Shown: positions 46,380 through 55,601, counted from the stretch's first letter. The stretch is DNA of 64,000 nt from Agromyces larvae (GCF_022811705.1 NZ_CP094528.1:2294001-2358000), one strand, 5' to 3'. Notes: generated by a model from the letters alone, not told the origin. Numbers and translations are program-made.

Positions 46380-46621
46380 TGACGGATGCCTCGAAGGCGG
46401 GCGTCGTCCGGGCTGCGGCCCGGGCGGCGCCCGCCGGCGTGCTGCGGGGCATCCGGGGCATCCGCTGGTTCGTGACCGAACTGATGGGCGACCGCGCGTA
46501 CGCGACCTATCTCGACCATCACCGGCGCACCCACCCCGGCCAGCCCGCCCTCGACGAGCGCGCCTTCTGGCGGCAGCGCTACGCCGAGCAGGACGCGAAC
46601 CCCGGCGCGCGCTGCTGCTGA
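46379..46621 (+). CDS. YbdD/YjiX-family small protein, CstA partner
   Basis: An 80-residue basic protein beginning in the TGATG overlap with cstA. The conserved YbdD/YjiX (DUF466) pattern is visible: GIRWFVTELMGDRAYATYLDHHRRTHPGQPALDERAFWRQRYAEQ, ending with a Cys pair. Proteins of this family accompany CstA and BtsT transporters almost everywhere and are thought to be needed for their function. Confidence 0.92.
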   Translation: MTDASKAGVVRAAARAAPAGVLRGIRGIRWFVTELMGDRAYATYLDHHRRTHPGQPALDERAFWRQRYAEQDANPGARCC

Positions 46622-46712
46622 GCGTTCGGCGCGTCCCACGACCCTCGCGGATCCGGCCGATCAAGGGCAGAATCGCGGCAGGCGACGACGCCGCGGAAGG
46701 GAACGGACGATC

Positions 46713-47123
46713 ATGGCGGTCACACTCAACCCGTACGTCAGCTTCGACGGCAACGCGCGCGAGGCACTCGAGTTCTACCACTCGGTCTTCGGCGGAGAAC
46801 TGAACACCAGCACCTTCGGCGAGTTCGGCCAGGGCGAGGCATCCGAGGCCGACAAGGTGATGCACGGCCAGCTCACGGCCGGCGGCCTCACGCTCATGGC
46901 CGCCGACAACCCGAACGGCGTCGAGTACCAGCGCCCAGCCGGGTTCTCGATCTCGCTCTCGGGCGACGACGACGAAGCCCTGCGCCGCTACTGGGACGGC
47001 CTGGCGGACGGCGCGACCATCGTCGAACCGCTCGAGGTCGCCCCGTGGGGCGATGCGTTCGGCATCCTCGTCGACCGCTACGGCGTCGGCTGGATGGTGA
47101 ACATCGCGGGCGCGGCGGCGTGA
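46713..47123 (+). CDS. VOC-family (glyoxalase-like, PhnB type) protein
   Basis: A 136-residue single-domain VOC protein: NPYVSFDGNAREALEFYHSVFGGELNTSTFGEFG, VMHGQLTAGGLTLMAADNP and WGDAFGILVDRYGVGWMVNIAG. It matches the PhnB/YjdN-like group of unknown catalytic role. A GGAAGGGAACGG ribosome-binding site precedes it. It stands alone. Confidence 0.9.
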   Translation: MAVTLNPYVSFDGNAREALEFYHSVFGGELNTSTFGEFGQGEASEADKVMHGQLTAGGLTLMAADNPNGVEYQRPAGFSISLSGDDDEALRRYWDGLADGATIVEPLEVAPWGDAFGILVDRYGVGWMVNIAGAAA

Positions 47124-47203
47124 GGGCGTGACACGACTCGGGCGGCCTGCGAATCGCCCGAGGATGTCAGCCGATTCCGAGGTGCGCGCGGAAGGCTGGA
47201 GGA

Positions 47204-47746
47204 ATGAGCCGCCGCCCCGCCCTCGTCGTCGCCACGGTGGCGTACCTCGCGCTCGTGGCGTGGGCGACGTTCGGCACGGTGTCGTTCCACCGCATCGGGT
47301 GGCAGGCCGAGTACGGCGTGCTGAGCCCGTCGACCTGGTTCGACTCGGCCACGTGGAGCGTCGGATCGCCCGTGGAGTGGGGGCTGAACGTCGCGATGTT
47401 CGTGCCCATCGGCGTGCTGTTCGCGATGCTGGCCGGTCGGCGGCGATGGCTCGTCGCACTGCTGGCCGCGGCGGCGCTGAGCGCGGCGATCGAGATCGCC
47501 CAGATCCCGATCGACGACCGCATCTCCGACCCGCGCGACCTCGCCGCGAACTCGACCGGTGCGGTGATCGGCGTCGCGATCGCGGCGATCGGATGGCTCG
47601 TCGCCGCCGTCGCCCGCAGGATCGCGCGTGCGGCCCCGCCGGTGACGACCGCGCCGGGCACCGCTGCGCGCGGCTCGGTCGCGGCCTCGACCGCCGCGAC
47701 CTCGGCATCGGGCCGCGCGGTGCGCGAACTCGACCGCGCCGCCTGA
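47204..47746 (+). CDS. VanZ-like membrane protein
   Basis: A 180-residue VanZ-family membrane protein with GGAGGA before its ATG. Seen: ALVVATVAYLALVAWATFGTVSFHRIG, VEWGLNVAMFVPIGVLFAML, ALLAAAALSAAIEIAQIPIDDRISDPRDLAANSTGAVIGVAIA, then a Thr/Ala-rich cytoplasmic tail of about 40 residues. It is the second VanZ-like gene in the window; the other (16006) is shorter and lacks this tail. Confidence 0.87.
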   Translation: MSRRPALVVATVAYLALVAWATFGTVSFHRIGWQAEYGVLSPSTWFDSATWSVGSPVEWGLNVAMFVPIGVLFAMLAGRRRWLVALLAAAALSAAIEIAQIPIDDRISDPRDLAANSTGAVIGVAIAAIGWLVAAVARRIARAAPPVTTAPGTAARGSVAASTAATSASGRAVRELDRAA

Positions 47747-47792
47747 CCCGCACATGACGAGGGTGCGACGCACTGGTGTCAGACTGGAGGCC

Positions 47793-48638
47793 ATGCGCAT
47801 CGTGGTCACCGGCGGCTCGGGCAAGCTCGGCCGCACCGTCGTCCGAACCCTCCGAGACGACGGGCACGAGGTCGTCAACCTCGACCGCGCCGGCGAGCGC
47901 GGCACCGTGGTGGTCGCCGACCTCACCGACTACGGCCAGGTGCTCGACGCGATCGCGGGGGTCGACGAGCACGGCTCGGGCGCCGACGCGATCGTGCACC
48001 TCGCCGCGATCCCGGCCCCGGGGCTCGCGACCGACGTCGAGACGTTCCGCAACAACCTGCTCTCGACCTACCACGTGCTGCAGGCGGCCCGCCGCCTCGG
48101 CGTCCGCCGCATCGTGACGGCGTCGAGCGAGACCGTGCTGGGGCTGCCGTTCGACGTGCCGCCGCCGTACATCCCGGTCGATGAAGCCGTCACCAGCCCC
48201 GAATCGAGCTACTCGCTCGCGAAGCACCTCGAGGAGCAGCTCGCGATCCAGTTCTGCCGATGGGATCCTGCGCTGTCGATCTCGGCGCTGCGCTTCTCGA
48301 ACGTGATGGATCCCGAGGACTACGCCGCGTTCCCGTCGTTCGATGCCGACGCCGCACTGCGCAAGTGGAACCTGTGGGGCTACGTCGACGCGCGCGACGG
48401 CGCGCAGGCGGTCGGCCGCGCGCTCGCGCTCGGCAAGCCGGGCTTCGAACGGTACGTCATCGCGGCCGCCGACACCGTGATGAGCCGCCCGAACGCCGAG
48501 CTCGTCGCCGAGGTGTTCCCCGGCGTCGAGGTGCGCGGCGAGCTGGGCCGCAACGACACGCTGCTCTCGATCGAGAAGGCGCGCCGCGTGCTCGGGTACG
48601 AACCGCAGTACTCGTGGCGCGACGAGGCGACGGGGTGA
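47793..48638 (+). CDS. NAD-dependent sugar epimerase/dehydratase-family protein
   Basis: A 281-residue extended short-chain dehydrogenase, start ATG at 47793 after TGGAGG. Motifs: IVVTGGSGKLGRTVVRTL (nucleotide binding), IVHLAAIPAPG, VTASSETVLG and the catalytic YSLAKHLEEQ (Tyr-x3-Lys). It lacks an obvious nucleotide-sugar operon, so it may act on another carbonyl or hydroxyl substrate. Its stop overlaps the GTG of the TauE/SafE permease gene (GTGA), so both are coupled. Confidence 0.9.
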   Translation: MRIVVTGGSGKLGRTVVRTLRDDGHEVVNLDRAGERGTVVVADLTDYGQVLDAIAGVDEHGSGADAIVHLAAIPAPGLATDVETFRNNLLSTYHVLQAARRLGVRRIVTASSETVLGLPFDVPPPYIPVDEAVTSPESSYSLAKHLEEQLAIQFCRWDPALSISALRFSNVMDPEDYAAFPSFDADAALRKWNLWGYVDARDGAQAVGRALALGKPGFERYVIAAADTVMSRPNAELVAEVFPGVEVRGELGRNDTLLSIEKARRVLGYEPQYSWRDEATG

Positions 48639-49435
48639 CCGGTCGCGACGACGGCGCCCGGCCGCCGGTCGGGCTCGTCCGCCTGGCCCTCATCGGGTTG
48701 GCCGGCGGGTTCATGTCGGGCCTGTTCGGCGTCGGCGGCGGCATCATCATGGTGCCGCTGCTCATGCTGCTCGCCCGGCTCGACCAGCGGCGGGCGGCGG
48801 CGACCTCGCTCGCGGCGATCCTGCCCGCGTCGATCGCCGGATCGATCGGCTATCTCGCCGGCGGCCAGGTCGACTGGTGGGCGGCGCTGTTCGTCGCGGT
48901 CGGCAGCATCGTCGGATCGCAGCTGGGCACCTGGCTGCTGCGCCGGCTCCCGGTCGCCGTGCTGCGCTGGGGATTCATCGCCCTGCTCGTCGTGATCGCG
49001 GTGCGACTCCTGTTCGCCGTGCCCGAGCGCGACACCGGTGCGCTCGAGATCAGTCCGCTCATCGCCCTGGCGCTCATCGCGTTCGGCCTGTTCGTGGGCA
49101 TCGCCTCGGGGTTGTTCGGCATCGGCGGCGGCGTGCTCATGGTGCCCGTGTTCATCGGCGTGTTCGGCATGGGCGACCTGATCGCGAAGGGCACCTCGCT
49201 GCTCGTCATGATCCCGACCTCGATCAGCGGCACGATCGCCAACCTGCGCGCCCGGCTCGTGGAGTGGCAGCAGGGGCTGTCGGTGGGACTGGCCGCCGTG
49301 GTCGGCTCGTTCGGCGGCGTCGCCGTGTCGTTCGCGTTGCCGCCCGCGGTCGCGACCTGGTTGTTCGCGGGGCTGCTGGCGTTCACGATCGTGCAGATGA
49401 CCGTGCGCGCCATCCGATTGCAGCGCCGCAGCTGA
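48635..49435 (+). CDS. TauE/SafE-family sulfite/anion permease
   Basis: A 266-residue membrane protein with eight hydrophobic helices and the two TauE/SafE repeats: LIGLAGGFMSGLFGVGGGIIMVPLLML and FVGIASGLFGIGGGVLMVPVFIGVFGMGDLIAKGTSLLVMIPTSISGT. Members export sulfite, sulfoacetate or related anions. It starts with GTG inside the epimerase stop. A strong bidirectional hairpin follows its end. Confidence 0.9.
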   Translation: MTGRDDGARPPVGLVRLALIGLAGGFMSGLFGVGGGIIMVPLLMLLARLDQRRAAATSLAAILPASIAGSIGYLAGGQVDWWAALFVAVGSIVGSQLGTWLLRRLPVAVLRWGFIALLVVIAVRLLFAVPERDTGALEISPLIALALIAFGLFVGIASGLFGIGGGVLMVPVFIGVFGMGDLIAKGTSLLVMIPTSISGTIANLRARLVEWQQGLSVGLAAVVGSFGGVAVSFALPPAVATWLFAGLLAFTIVQMTVRAIRLQRRS

Positions 49436-49450
49436 CGACGCCCGGCATGC

Positions 49451-49491
49451 CGAAGGGCCCTCCGGCAGCCGTGCTGCCGAAGGGCCCTTCG
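49451..49491. terminator. Strong bidirectional terminator
   Basis: An 18-bp stem (CGAAGGGCCCTCCGGCAG with CTGCCGAAGGGCCCTTCG, one mismatch) and 5-nt loop between the permease gene and the convergent cold-shock gene. It is the most stable intergenic hairpin seen in the window. Confidence 0.85.
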
Positions 49492-49502
49492 TGGTTCGCG
49501 CT

Positions 49503-49706
49503 CTACAGGGCGCGGATGTTCTCGGCCTGGGGACCCTTGGGGCCCTGGGCGATCTCGAACTCGACCTTCTGGCCTTCGTCGAGCGAACGGTAGCCGTTGC
49601 CCGAGATAGCGCTGAAGTGTGCGAAGACGTCGGCGCTGCCGTCGTCGGGGGCGATGAAGCCGAAGCCCTTCTCCGCGTTGAACCACTTGACGGTTCCGGT
49701 TGCCAT
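49503..49706 (-). CDS. Cold-shock protein CspA family
   Basis: A 67-residue cold-shock domain protein, ATG at 49706 preceded by AAGGAAG. Both RNA-binding motifs are present: [17 protein letters not shown] (RNP-1) and DVFAHFSAI (RNP-2), ending [14 protein letters not shown]. It is a single-stranded RNA/DNA chaperone. Confidence 0.97.
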   Translation of the reverse strand: MATGTVKWFNAEKGFGFIAPDDGSADVFAHFSAISGNGYRSLDEGQKVEFEIAQGPKGPQAENIRAL

Positions 49707-50009
49707 GCTGTTCTTCCTTCGTTCACGGGGCCCGCGACGCGAGCCCATGCGATCGGCTTTCGATCGCTATCCTCGCGGCTGGGAGCGGCGAGGTTGGCGA
49801 GCGACGGCGACGTGGCGTCGTCGACATCGACTCGGTCGGGTCATGCCACGCGGAAGGTTCCGCCTCCGGGCAATCAGATGGAGCAGCGGACATGTGCCCG
49901 CCGGGTGGAGGATTCGGTGGTGCAAGCCTAGCGTGATTCCGGGGCGAAGAGTCCATGATGTCGAGCGGATGTCTCGTTGTGTGTCGGCGGGGCGGGCTAG
50001 CGTTGCCCC
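49707..50009. other. Leader and promoter region of csp and the DUF1905 gene
   Basis: This 303-bp region contains no gene. On the minus strand it should hold a long csp 5' leader, as is common for cold-shock genes; a possible -10 (TAGCGA) lies near 49766-49771. On the plus strand TAGCGT at 49998-50003 sits 6 bp before the DUF1905 start. Confidence 0.5.
49998..50003 (+). promoter_or_regulatory. -10 box of the DUF1905 gene
   Basis: TAGCGT 6 bp before the ATG at 50010, leaderless-type spacing. Confidence 0.5.
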
Positions 50010-50303
50010 ATGCGGTTCCGGTTCGAGGCCCCTCTGTGGGAGTGGCGGGCGCGCGCCGAGTGGTATTTCGTGACCGTGCCCGAGGCCGCATCGGCCGATA
50101 TCCGCGACGTGCCGCTGCCGCCGCGGGGGTTCGGGTCGGTGCGCGTCGAGGCCACCGTCGGCGGGTCCACGTGGCGCACGTCGATCTTCCCCGACTCGTC
50201 CGAGGGCGCGTACGTGCTGCCGGTGAAGCGTGCCGTGCGGGTCGCCGAGGGCCTCGTCGAGGGCGGGCCGGTCGCGGTCGACCTGCGCCTGGTGGATTTC
50301 TAG
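50010..50303 (+). CDS. DUF1905-domain protein
   Basis: A 97-residue beta-barrel-type protein matching DUF1905: FEAPLWEWRARAEWYFVTVPEAASADIRD, GFGSVRVEATVGGSTWRTSIFPDSSEGAYVLPVKRAVRVAEGLVEGGPV. Function is unknown. It is convergent with the TetR gene ending at 50314. Confidence 0.88.
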   Translation: MRFRFEAPLWEWRARAEWYFVTVPEAASADIRDVPLPPRGFGSVRVEATVGGSTWRTSIFPDSSEGAYVLPVKRAVRVAEGLVEGGPVAVDLRLVDF

Positions 50304-50313
50304 CGCGCGCGTC

Positions 50314-50925
50314 TCACTCTCGGTCTCGGGCGGGCAGGATGAGGTCGACGATCCTCCCGACCTCCTCCGCCGTCGGCCCCGTGCCGGTGAGCACCAGTCG
50401 TTGGAACAGCAGCGCCGGCCCGGTGCTGGCCAGCAGTTCGACGTCCGCCGTTTCCGCGAGGAACCCGTCCGACTGGGCGTCCCTCAGGATCTCCGCGAGG
50501 CGGGCGATCCGCGGTTCCAGCACCTCCGACCTGACCGCGGCGGCCACCGCGTCGGTCGGCGGCGCCAGGGCCTTCGCACTCGCCACCCGCAGCAGGAACG
50601 CTGCGGACCGGTCGGAGGCGTCGAACATCGAGGCGAGCACCTGCCCCAGCCGCTCGCGCGGCCCGGCACCGGCCTCGGGTTCGACGGCTTCGGGGAGCCG
50701 GTCCCGCAGGGTCGCCAGCACGAGTGCGGTCTTGTCGGGCCAGCGGCGGTACAGCGACATCCGCCCGATTCGCGCCCGGGTCGCGATGCCCTCGAGCGAG
50801 GCGGCATCGCAGCCCAGTTCGGCGACCTCCTCGACCACGGCGTCGTAGATCGCGTCCTCGAGCGCCGCGCCGCGCCGCCGCGGGCGGCCGTGCGCGGAAC
50901 CCCGCGCTGCATCGTTAAGAGACAT
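50314..50925 (-). CDS. TetR-family transcriptional regulator
   Basis: A 203-residue TetR repressor: AIYDAVVEEVAELGCDAASLEGIATRARIGRMSLYRRWPDKTALVLATL is the DNA-binding region (about 25-73). The start codon at 50925 lies inside an AGACA/TGTCT inverted repeat that is only 19 bp from the start of the divergent monooxygenase gene, so it likely controls both. Confidence 0.92.
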   Translation of the reverse strand: MSLNDAARGSAHGRPRRRGAALEDAIYDAVVEEVAELGCDAASLEGIATRARIGRMSLYRRWPDKTALVLATLRDRLPEAVEPEAGAGPRERLGQVLASMFDASDRSAAFLLRVASAKALAPPTDAVAAAVRSEVLEPRIARLAEILRDAQSDGFLAETADVELLASTGPALLFQRLVLTGTGPTAEEVGRIVDLILPARDRE

Positions 50926-50933
50926 TACTGTCT
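50920..50933. promoter_or_regulatory. Probable TetR operator overlapping the tetR start
   Basis: AGACA-ttac-TGTCT covers the tetR start codon and lies 12 bp before the divergent start at 50945. The 19-bp gap between the two genes is too short for two ordinary promoters, so at least one promoter must reach into the opposite gene. Confidence 0.55.
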
Positions 50934-50944
50934 ATTATGAGCGC

Positions 50945-52138
50945 ATGACCGCCGCTGATGAGCACTCGACCGCCCCGCTGGACACCGATGTCCTCATCGT
51001 CGGAGCGGGGCCGACCGGGCTGACCGCTGCCATCCGGCTCGCGCAGCGCGGCGTCGCTCTGCGGATCCTCGACGCCGCCCCGCACCCGGTCGACGAATCG
51101 CGCGCAGCCCTCGTGCACGCGGCGACGATCGAGATCATGGACCGCCTGGGCGTCGCCGACGAAGCCATCCGGCTCGGCCGCCGCATCGACGCGGTGAGCA
51201 TCTCGGCCGGACCCCGCGTCCTGGCCCGGGTTCCGTTCGACGTGCTCGACGGCCCCTACCCGTTCGCACTCGGACTCCCGCAAGACCTGACCGAGCGGCT
51301 CCTCATCGCCCGGCTGACCGAACTCGGCGTCACCGTGGAGCGCGGATGGCGGGTCGAGCAGGTCGATCAGGGAACCGCCGGATGCCGCGTCGTGGCGACC
51401 GGCGACGGCGCCTCCCGGACGATCCGGAGCCGGTACCTGATCGGGGCGGACGGCCACGACAGCGCGGTGCGCGCCGGCGCCGGGATCCCGTTCACCGCCC
51501 GGCGGTACCGGGCGGACTTCCTGCTCGCCGACCTGCCGCTCGACCCGCCGCCGTCGCCCGCGGACCAGGCGCGCATCACCCTCTCACCCGACGGCGTGAC
51601 CGTGTTCGGTGCGCTTCCGTCCGGCAACCACCGCGTCATCGGCACCGCCTCGCCGGGCGACGAGGTTCCGCCGCATCCCGACGCCGCCTACCTGGATGCG
51701 CTGTTCGCTGCGCGTGAGATCCCGACCCGTGCCGCCGCGGAACCGGCCTGGTCCTCGCGGTTCCGGATCTCGCACGGCGTCGCCGCCCGGCTGCGCTCCG
51801 GCGCGATCTTCCTCTGCGGCGACGCCGCGCACGTCCACTCCCCCGCCGCCGGGCAGGGGATGAACACCGGCATCGCCGATGCGTACGACCTCGCGGAACG
51901 CCTCGCCGACGCGCTCGACGGCCGAACCGACGCGCTCGACGGCTACGAGCCCGCCCGCCTCGCCGCGGCGGAAGAGGTCGTCCGGCTCACCGACCGGATC
52001 ACGCGCCTCGCCCTGATCCGGCCCGCGCCGCTGCGCTGGATCCGCAACGCGGTGCTCAGCCGCGCCATGACGGTCGCCGCCGTGCAGCGACGGCTGGCCG
52101 GATGGATCTCCGGTCTCGAGCGGAGCCCGCTGCGCTGA
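50945..52138 (+). CDS. FAD-dependent aromatic monooxygenase (PheA/TfdB type)
   Basis: A 397-residue flavoprotein hydroxylase: DVLIVGAGPTGLTAAIRLAQRGVALRILD (FAD ADP-binding), ESRAALVHAATIEIMDRLGV, SRYLIGADGHDSAVRAGAGI (DG motif) and LCGDAAHVHSPAAGQGMNTGIADAYDLAERLADAL (GD motif). It belongs to single-component NAD(P)H-dependent hydroxylases acting on phenolic or polyketide compounds. Divergent control by the TetR gene suggests induction by an aromatic compound. Substrate unknown. Confidence 0.92.
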   Translation: MTAADEHSTAPLDTDVLIVGAGPTGLTAAIRLAQRGVALRILDAAPHPVDESRAALVHAATIEIMDRLGVADEAIRLGRRIDAVSISAGPRVLARVPFDVLDGPYPFALGLPQDLTERLLIARLTELGVTVERGWRVEQVDQGTAGCRVVATGDGASRTIRSRYLIGADGHDSAVRAGAGIPFTARRYRADFLLADLPLDPPPSPADQARITLSPDGVTVFGALPSGNHRVIGTASPGDEVPPHPDAAYLDALFAAREIPTRAAAEPAWSSRFRISHGVAARLRSGAIFLCGDAAHVHSPAAGQGMNTGIADAYDLAERLADALDGRTDALDGYEPARLAAAEEVVRLTDRITRLALIRPAPLRWIRNAVLSRAMTVAAVQRRLAGWISGLERSPLR

Positions 52139-52195
52139 CCGTCGACCGGGTCGACGGTGGGTCTCGCGGCGGGCGGCGGCGCGGCGCCGGTGCGC

Positions 52196-53644
52196 TCACG
52201 GCGCGAGGTGCGGCATCCGTCGCACGCCGAACTCGCGGCGCAGGGCGCTGCGCGCCGCGTACCAGCCGGCGAGGCCGTGCACGCCGGGGCCCGGCGGCGT
52301 CGACGCCGAGCACAGGTACACGCCGCGGGCCGGGGTTCGCCACGGGTCGCGTGCGAGCACGGGCCGGGCGATGAGCTGGTCGAGCGTGGGCTCGCCGGCG
52401 GCGATGTCGCCGAGCACGTAGTTCGGGTTGTGGGCGGCCACGTCGACCGCGGTCGACGAGGCCGACGCGAGCACCACGTCGCGGAATCCGGGCGCGAACC
52501 GCTCGAGCTGCCGGGTGACGGCCTCGGTGCGGTCGACGTTCGACCCGCGCGGCACGTGCGTGTAGGTCCACAGGGTGTGACGGCCGTCGGGGGCGCGGCT
52601 CGGGTCGAAGACCGACGGCTGCGAGACGAGCACGTAGGGCGCATCGGGGTGGAGGCCCCGGGTCACCGCGTTCTCGGCTGCGGCGATCTCGGCGCGCGTG
52701 CCGCCCACGTGCACCGTGCCGGCGCGGGCGAGCTCGGGGTCGCGCCACGGCACCGGCCCCGACAGCGCGAAGTCGACCTTCGCGACCCCGTTGCCGTAGC
52801 GGAACCGGGCGAGCCGGTCGGCGTAGCCGGGGGGCAGGGCATCGCCCGCGATGCGGAGGAGCGCCTGCGGCGTGACGTCCAGCAGCACGGCGCGTGCACT
52901 GGGCAGGTCGCGCAGGTCGCGCACGTCGTCACCCGTGACGATCCGGCCGCCGTGGGCGACGAGGTCGGCGACCAGCGCGTCCGCGATCGCCCGGCTGCCG
53001 CCGATCGGCACCGGCCAGCCCCGTGCGTGCGCGTGCACGCCGAGCGAGAACCCCGCGGCCGCCGCGGTGAGCGACGGCAGCGGCAGGATGGCGTGCGCCG
53101 CGACCCCCGTCAGCAGTGCGGGAGCGAGCTCGTCGTGCCATCCGGCGTTCCAGGCCCGCGTGCCCTGCGAGAGCGCCGCGAGGCCGAAGCGGGCGGCAAC
53201 GAACGGATGCCGCGGGATCCGCACGAGCGACGAGCCCGTGAACCGGGCCACCGCGTCGACGTGGCGCACGAGCGGCCCCATCAGGGCGCGGAACGCCTCG
53301 CCGTCGACGCCCAGCCCGTCGACCGTGCGCTCGAGATCACGCCACGCCAGCGCCGCCCGGCCGTCGTCGAGCGGGTGCCCGTACGAGAGCTCCGGAACCG
53401 CGAACTCCACCCGGCGATCGAGCCCGAACGCGCGGAAGAACCCGGAGGCGAGCGCGAGCGGATGCACGGCCGAGCACACGTCGTGCTGGAATCCGGGCAG
53501 GGTGAGCTCGGCGGTGCGCAGCCCGCCGCCGACCTCGTCGGCGCGCTCGGAGAGCTGCACCGAGAGCCCGGCACGGGCGAGCGTGACCGCGGCGGCGAGC
53601 CCGTTCGGCCCTGAGCCGACGACGATCGCGTCGAGTTCCGGCAT
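52196..53644 (-). CDS. Phytoene-desaturase-like FAD/NAD(P)-dependent oxidoreductase
   Basis: A 482-residue flavin amine oxidase/phytoene desaturase-like protein: DAIVVGSGPNGLAAAVTLARAGLSVQLSERADEVGGGLRTAELTLPGFQHDVCSAVHPLA at the N-terminus, GGSRAIADALVADLVAHGG in the middle and YLCSASTPPGPGVHGLAGWYAARSAL at the C-terminal FAD-binding end. Homologues are annotated as carotenoid dehydrogenases, but no isoprenoid genes are nearby, so the substrate is open. It lies 22 bp downstream of the AidB-like gene. Confidence 0.9.
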   Translation of the reverse strand: MPELDAIVVGSGPNGLAAAVTLARAGLSVQLSERADEVGGGLRTAELTLPGFQHDVCSAVHPLALASGFFRAFGLDRRVEFAVPELSYGHPLDDGRAALAWRDLERTVDGLGVDGEAFRALMGPLVRHVDAVARFTGSSLVRIPRHPFVAARFGLAALSQGTRAWNAGWHDELAPALLTGVAAHAILPLPSLTAAAAGFSLGVHAHARGWPVPIGGSRAIADALVADLVAHGGRIVTGDDVRDLRDLPSARAVLLDVTPQALLRIAGDALPPGYADRLARFRYGNGVAKVDFALSGPVPWRDPELARAGTVHVGGTRAEIAAAENAVTRGLHPDAPYVLVSQPSVFDPSRAPDGRHTLWTYTHVPRGSNVDRTEAVTRQLERFAPGFRDVVLASASSTAVDVAAHNPNYVLGDIAAGEPTLDQLIARPVLARDPWRTPARGVYLCSASTPPGPGVHGLAGWYAARSALRREFGVRRMPHLAP

Positions 53645-53666
53645 GCGCTCCCCCTCGGCTGCGAGC

Positions 53667-55445
53667 CTACGCGCGGGCGAGGATCGCCGTCAGGTCGGCG
53701 CGGCGCGGCAGCACGCCGTACTGCGCACCGCCCTCGCCGCCGAGCCGGGTCGCGCAGAACGCGTCGGCCACGGCGGCGGGCGCGTGCTCGATGAGCAGCG
53801 CGCCCTGGAGCACGAGTGCGAGGCGTTCGGTGAGCTCGCGGGCGCGCAACGCGGCGACGGATGCCCCGGCGCCCGGGTCGGCCAGGTCGCGCGCCGTCTC
53901 GCGGGCGAGCGACTCGGCGTGCGCGAGGCCGACGTCGAACGCGGCATCCGCGCCGCCCGCCCGCCGCACCACCTCGAAGAACGCCTCGAACGCCTCGGGT
54001 TCGCGCCCGAGCACGCGCAGCACGTCGAGCGCGATGACGTTGCCCGACCCCTCCCAGATCGCGAGCAGCGGCTGCTCGCGGTAGCGCCGCGCGAGCGGCC
54101 ACGCCTCGGTGTACCCGTTGCCGCCGAGGCACTCGAGCGCCTCGGCCGCGTGGCCGGCGCCGCGCTTGCAGACGTGGTACTTCGCGACGGCGGTCGCAAG
54201 GCGCCGGAACGCGGCATCCGTCGAGGCATCCGCATCGTCGTCGTACGCCGCCGCCAGCCGCATCGCCGTCCACGTCGCCGCCTCGCTCTCGAGCGCGAGG
54301 TCGGCTGCGACCGCCCGCATCGCGGGCTGGTCGACCAGCAGCGACCCGAAGGCGCGCCGGTGCCGCACATGCCAGGCGGCCTCGGCGACCGCCTGGCGCA
54401 TGCCCGCGGCCGAGCCGATGACGCAGTCGAGGCGGGTGCGGGTGACCATCTGCACGATGGTCGCGACGCCGCGGCCCTCGTCGCCGACGAGGTAGCCGAC
54501 CGTGCCGTCGAACTCGACCTCGCTCGACGCGTTCGAACGGTTGCCGAGCTTGTCCTTCAGCCGCTGGATCGCGAACGCGTTGCGCGACCCGTCGGGCCGG
54601 ATCCGCGGCACGAACGCGCAGCTCAGCCCGCCATCGGTCTGCGCGAGCACGAGGAACGCGTCGCTCATCGGCGCGCTGCAGAACCACTTGTGCCCGGTGA
54701 GCACGACCTCGCGACCCCACGGCGTGTCGGCGCCGGTGGGCTCGGCGCGCGTCGTGTTCGCGCGCACGTCGCTGCCGCCCTGCTTCTCGGTCATCGCCAT
54801 GCCGATGAGCGCCGAGCGCTTGGCCGGTGCCGTTCGCGGATCAGGAATCCCTTGCCGACTCGCCGTCGCCGAGGTGTCCGGGTCCGGCGTGTCGGCGAGG
54901 AACTCCTGATCGGCTGAGACGGCGAGGGACGGGTCGTAGTCGCGGCTGAGCAGGCGCGGCATCCAGTCGCCGATGAGGCCGGATGCTCCGAGCCGCAGTG
55001 TCGGCACGGCCGCGTGCGTCATCGAGATCGGGCAGGCGTGGCCCGGCTCGACCTGGGCGAGGAGGAAGAACGCGGCGGCGCGGTCGACGTTCGCGCCCGG
55101 CCCGGGTTCGGCCCACGCCGAGGTGTGCGCGCCCGCGCCGACGGCGGCCGCCATGATGCGGTGGTACGACTCGTCGTAGTCGACCTCGTCGATGCGCCGG
55201 CCCCAGCGGTCGTGGCTGCGCAGCACCGGCGGACGGGTGTTCGCGAGTTCGGCATCGCGCTGGAAGGGCTCGGAACCGACGAGGCGACCGAGCTCGGTCA
55301 GGCGATCGGATGCTCCGCCCCGCGCCGGCGAACCGGCCTCCGAGCCCCACTTCGCGACCGCTTCGACGAGCGGCGCGTTCGTCGCGAACTCGTCGATGCC
55401 GGCCCGCTCGGGCACCTGGTTCCGGACCTCATGCGTCGTCGCCAT
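53667..55445 (-). CDS. AidB-like acyl-CoA-dehydrogenase-family flavoprotein
   Basis: A 592-residue AidB-type protein (adaptive-response/isovaleryl-CoA-dehydrogenase-like). I give the ATG at 55445; a GTG two codons earlier is equally possible. Seen: VDYDESYHRIMAAAVGAG, GHACPISMTHAAVPTLR, GMAMTEKQGGSDVRANTTRA, LTGHKWFCSAPMSDAFLVLAQ, AVAKYHVCKRGAGHAAEALECLGGNGYTE and LAIWEGSGNVIALDVLR, which retains the Glu. About 25 residues (DTPDPDTSATASRQ...) are inserted before GMAMTEKQ. E. coli AidB protects DNA from alkylation; whether this one does is not known. Confidence 0.9.
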   Translation of the reverse strand: MATTHEVRNQVPERAGIDEFATNAPLVEAVAKWGSEAGSPARGGASDRLTELGRLVGSEPFQRDAELANTRPPVLRSHDRWGRRIDEVDYDESYHRIMAAAVGAGAHTSAWAEPGPGANVDRAAAFFLLAQVEPGHACPISMTHAAVPTLRLGASGLIGDWMPRLLSRDYDPSLAVSADQEFLADTPDPDTSATASRQGIPDPRTAPAKRSALIGMAMTEKQGGSDVRANTTRAEPTGADTPWGREVVLTGHKWFCSAPMSDAFLVLAQTDGGLSCAFVPRIRPDGSRNAFAIQRLKDKLGNRSNASSEVEFDGTVGYLVGDEGRGVATIVQMVTRTRLDCVIGSAAGMRQAVAEAAWHVRHRRAFGSLLVDQPAMRAVAADLALESEAATWTAMRLAAAYDDDADASTDAAFRRLATAVAKYHVCKRGAGHAAEALECLGGNGYTEAWPLARRYREQPLLAIWEGSGNVIALDVLRVLGREPEAFEAFFEVVRRAGGADAAFDVGLAHAESLARETARDLADPGAGASVAALRARELTERLALVLQGALLIEHAPAAVADAFCATRLGGEGGAQYGVLPRRADLTAILARA

Positions 55446-55601
55446 CTCCACATTCTGCGCTCGACCCGGCGTCCGTTACCGTCTTGTGACCTGAGCCATC
55501 CTCGCGTAAGGTGCACGGGACGACTTGCCCGGGTCGAATCACCCGGGCTCACGAGCAGCACGGGTCGATGCGCCGGCGGGCGCCCGACCCCGGGGGAACG
55601 C

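Noticed and set aside
43917..48227. A 1436-residue minus-strand open frame
   Set aside because: It lies opposite CstA, YbdD, VOC and VanZ genes and is made of low-complexity Arg/His/Asp runs.
55500..55601. Possible c-di-AMP (ydaO-type) riboswitch upstream of the Rpf-like gene
   Set aside because: Such switches often precede Rpf genes and the leader is GC-rich with CCCGGG-type stems, but I could not match the conserved core; a covariance-model search would decide.
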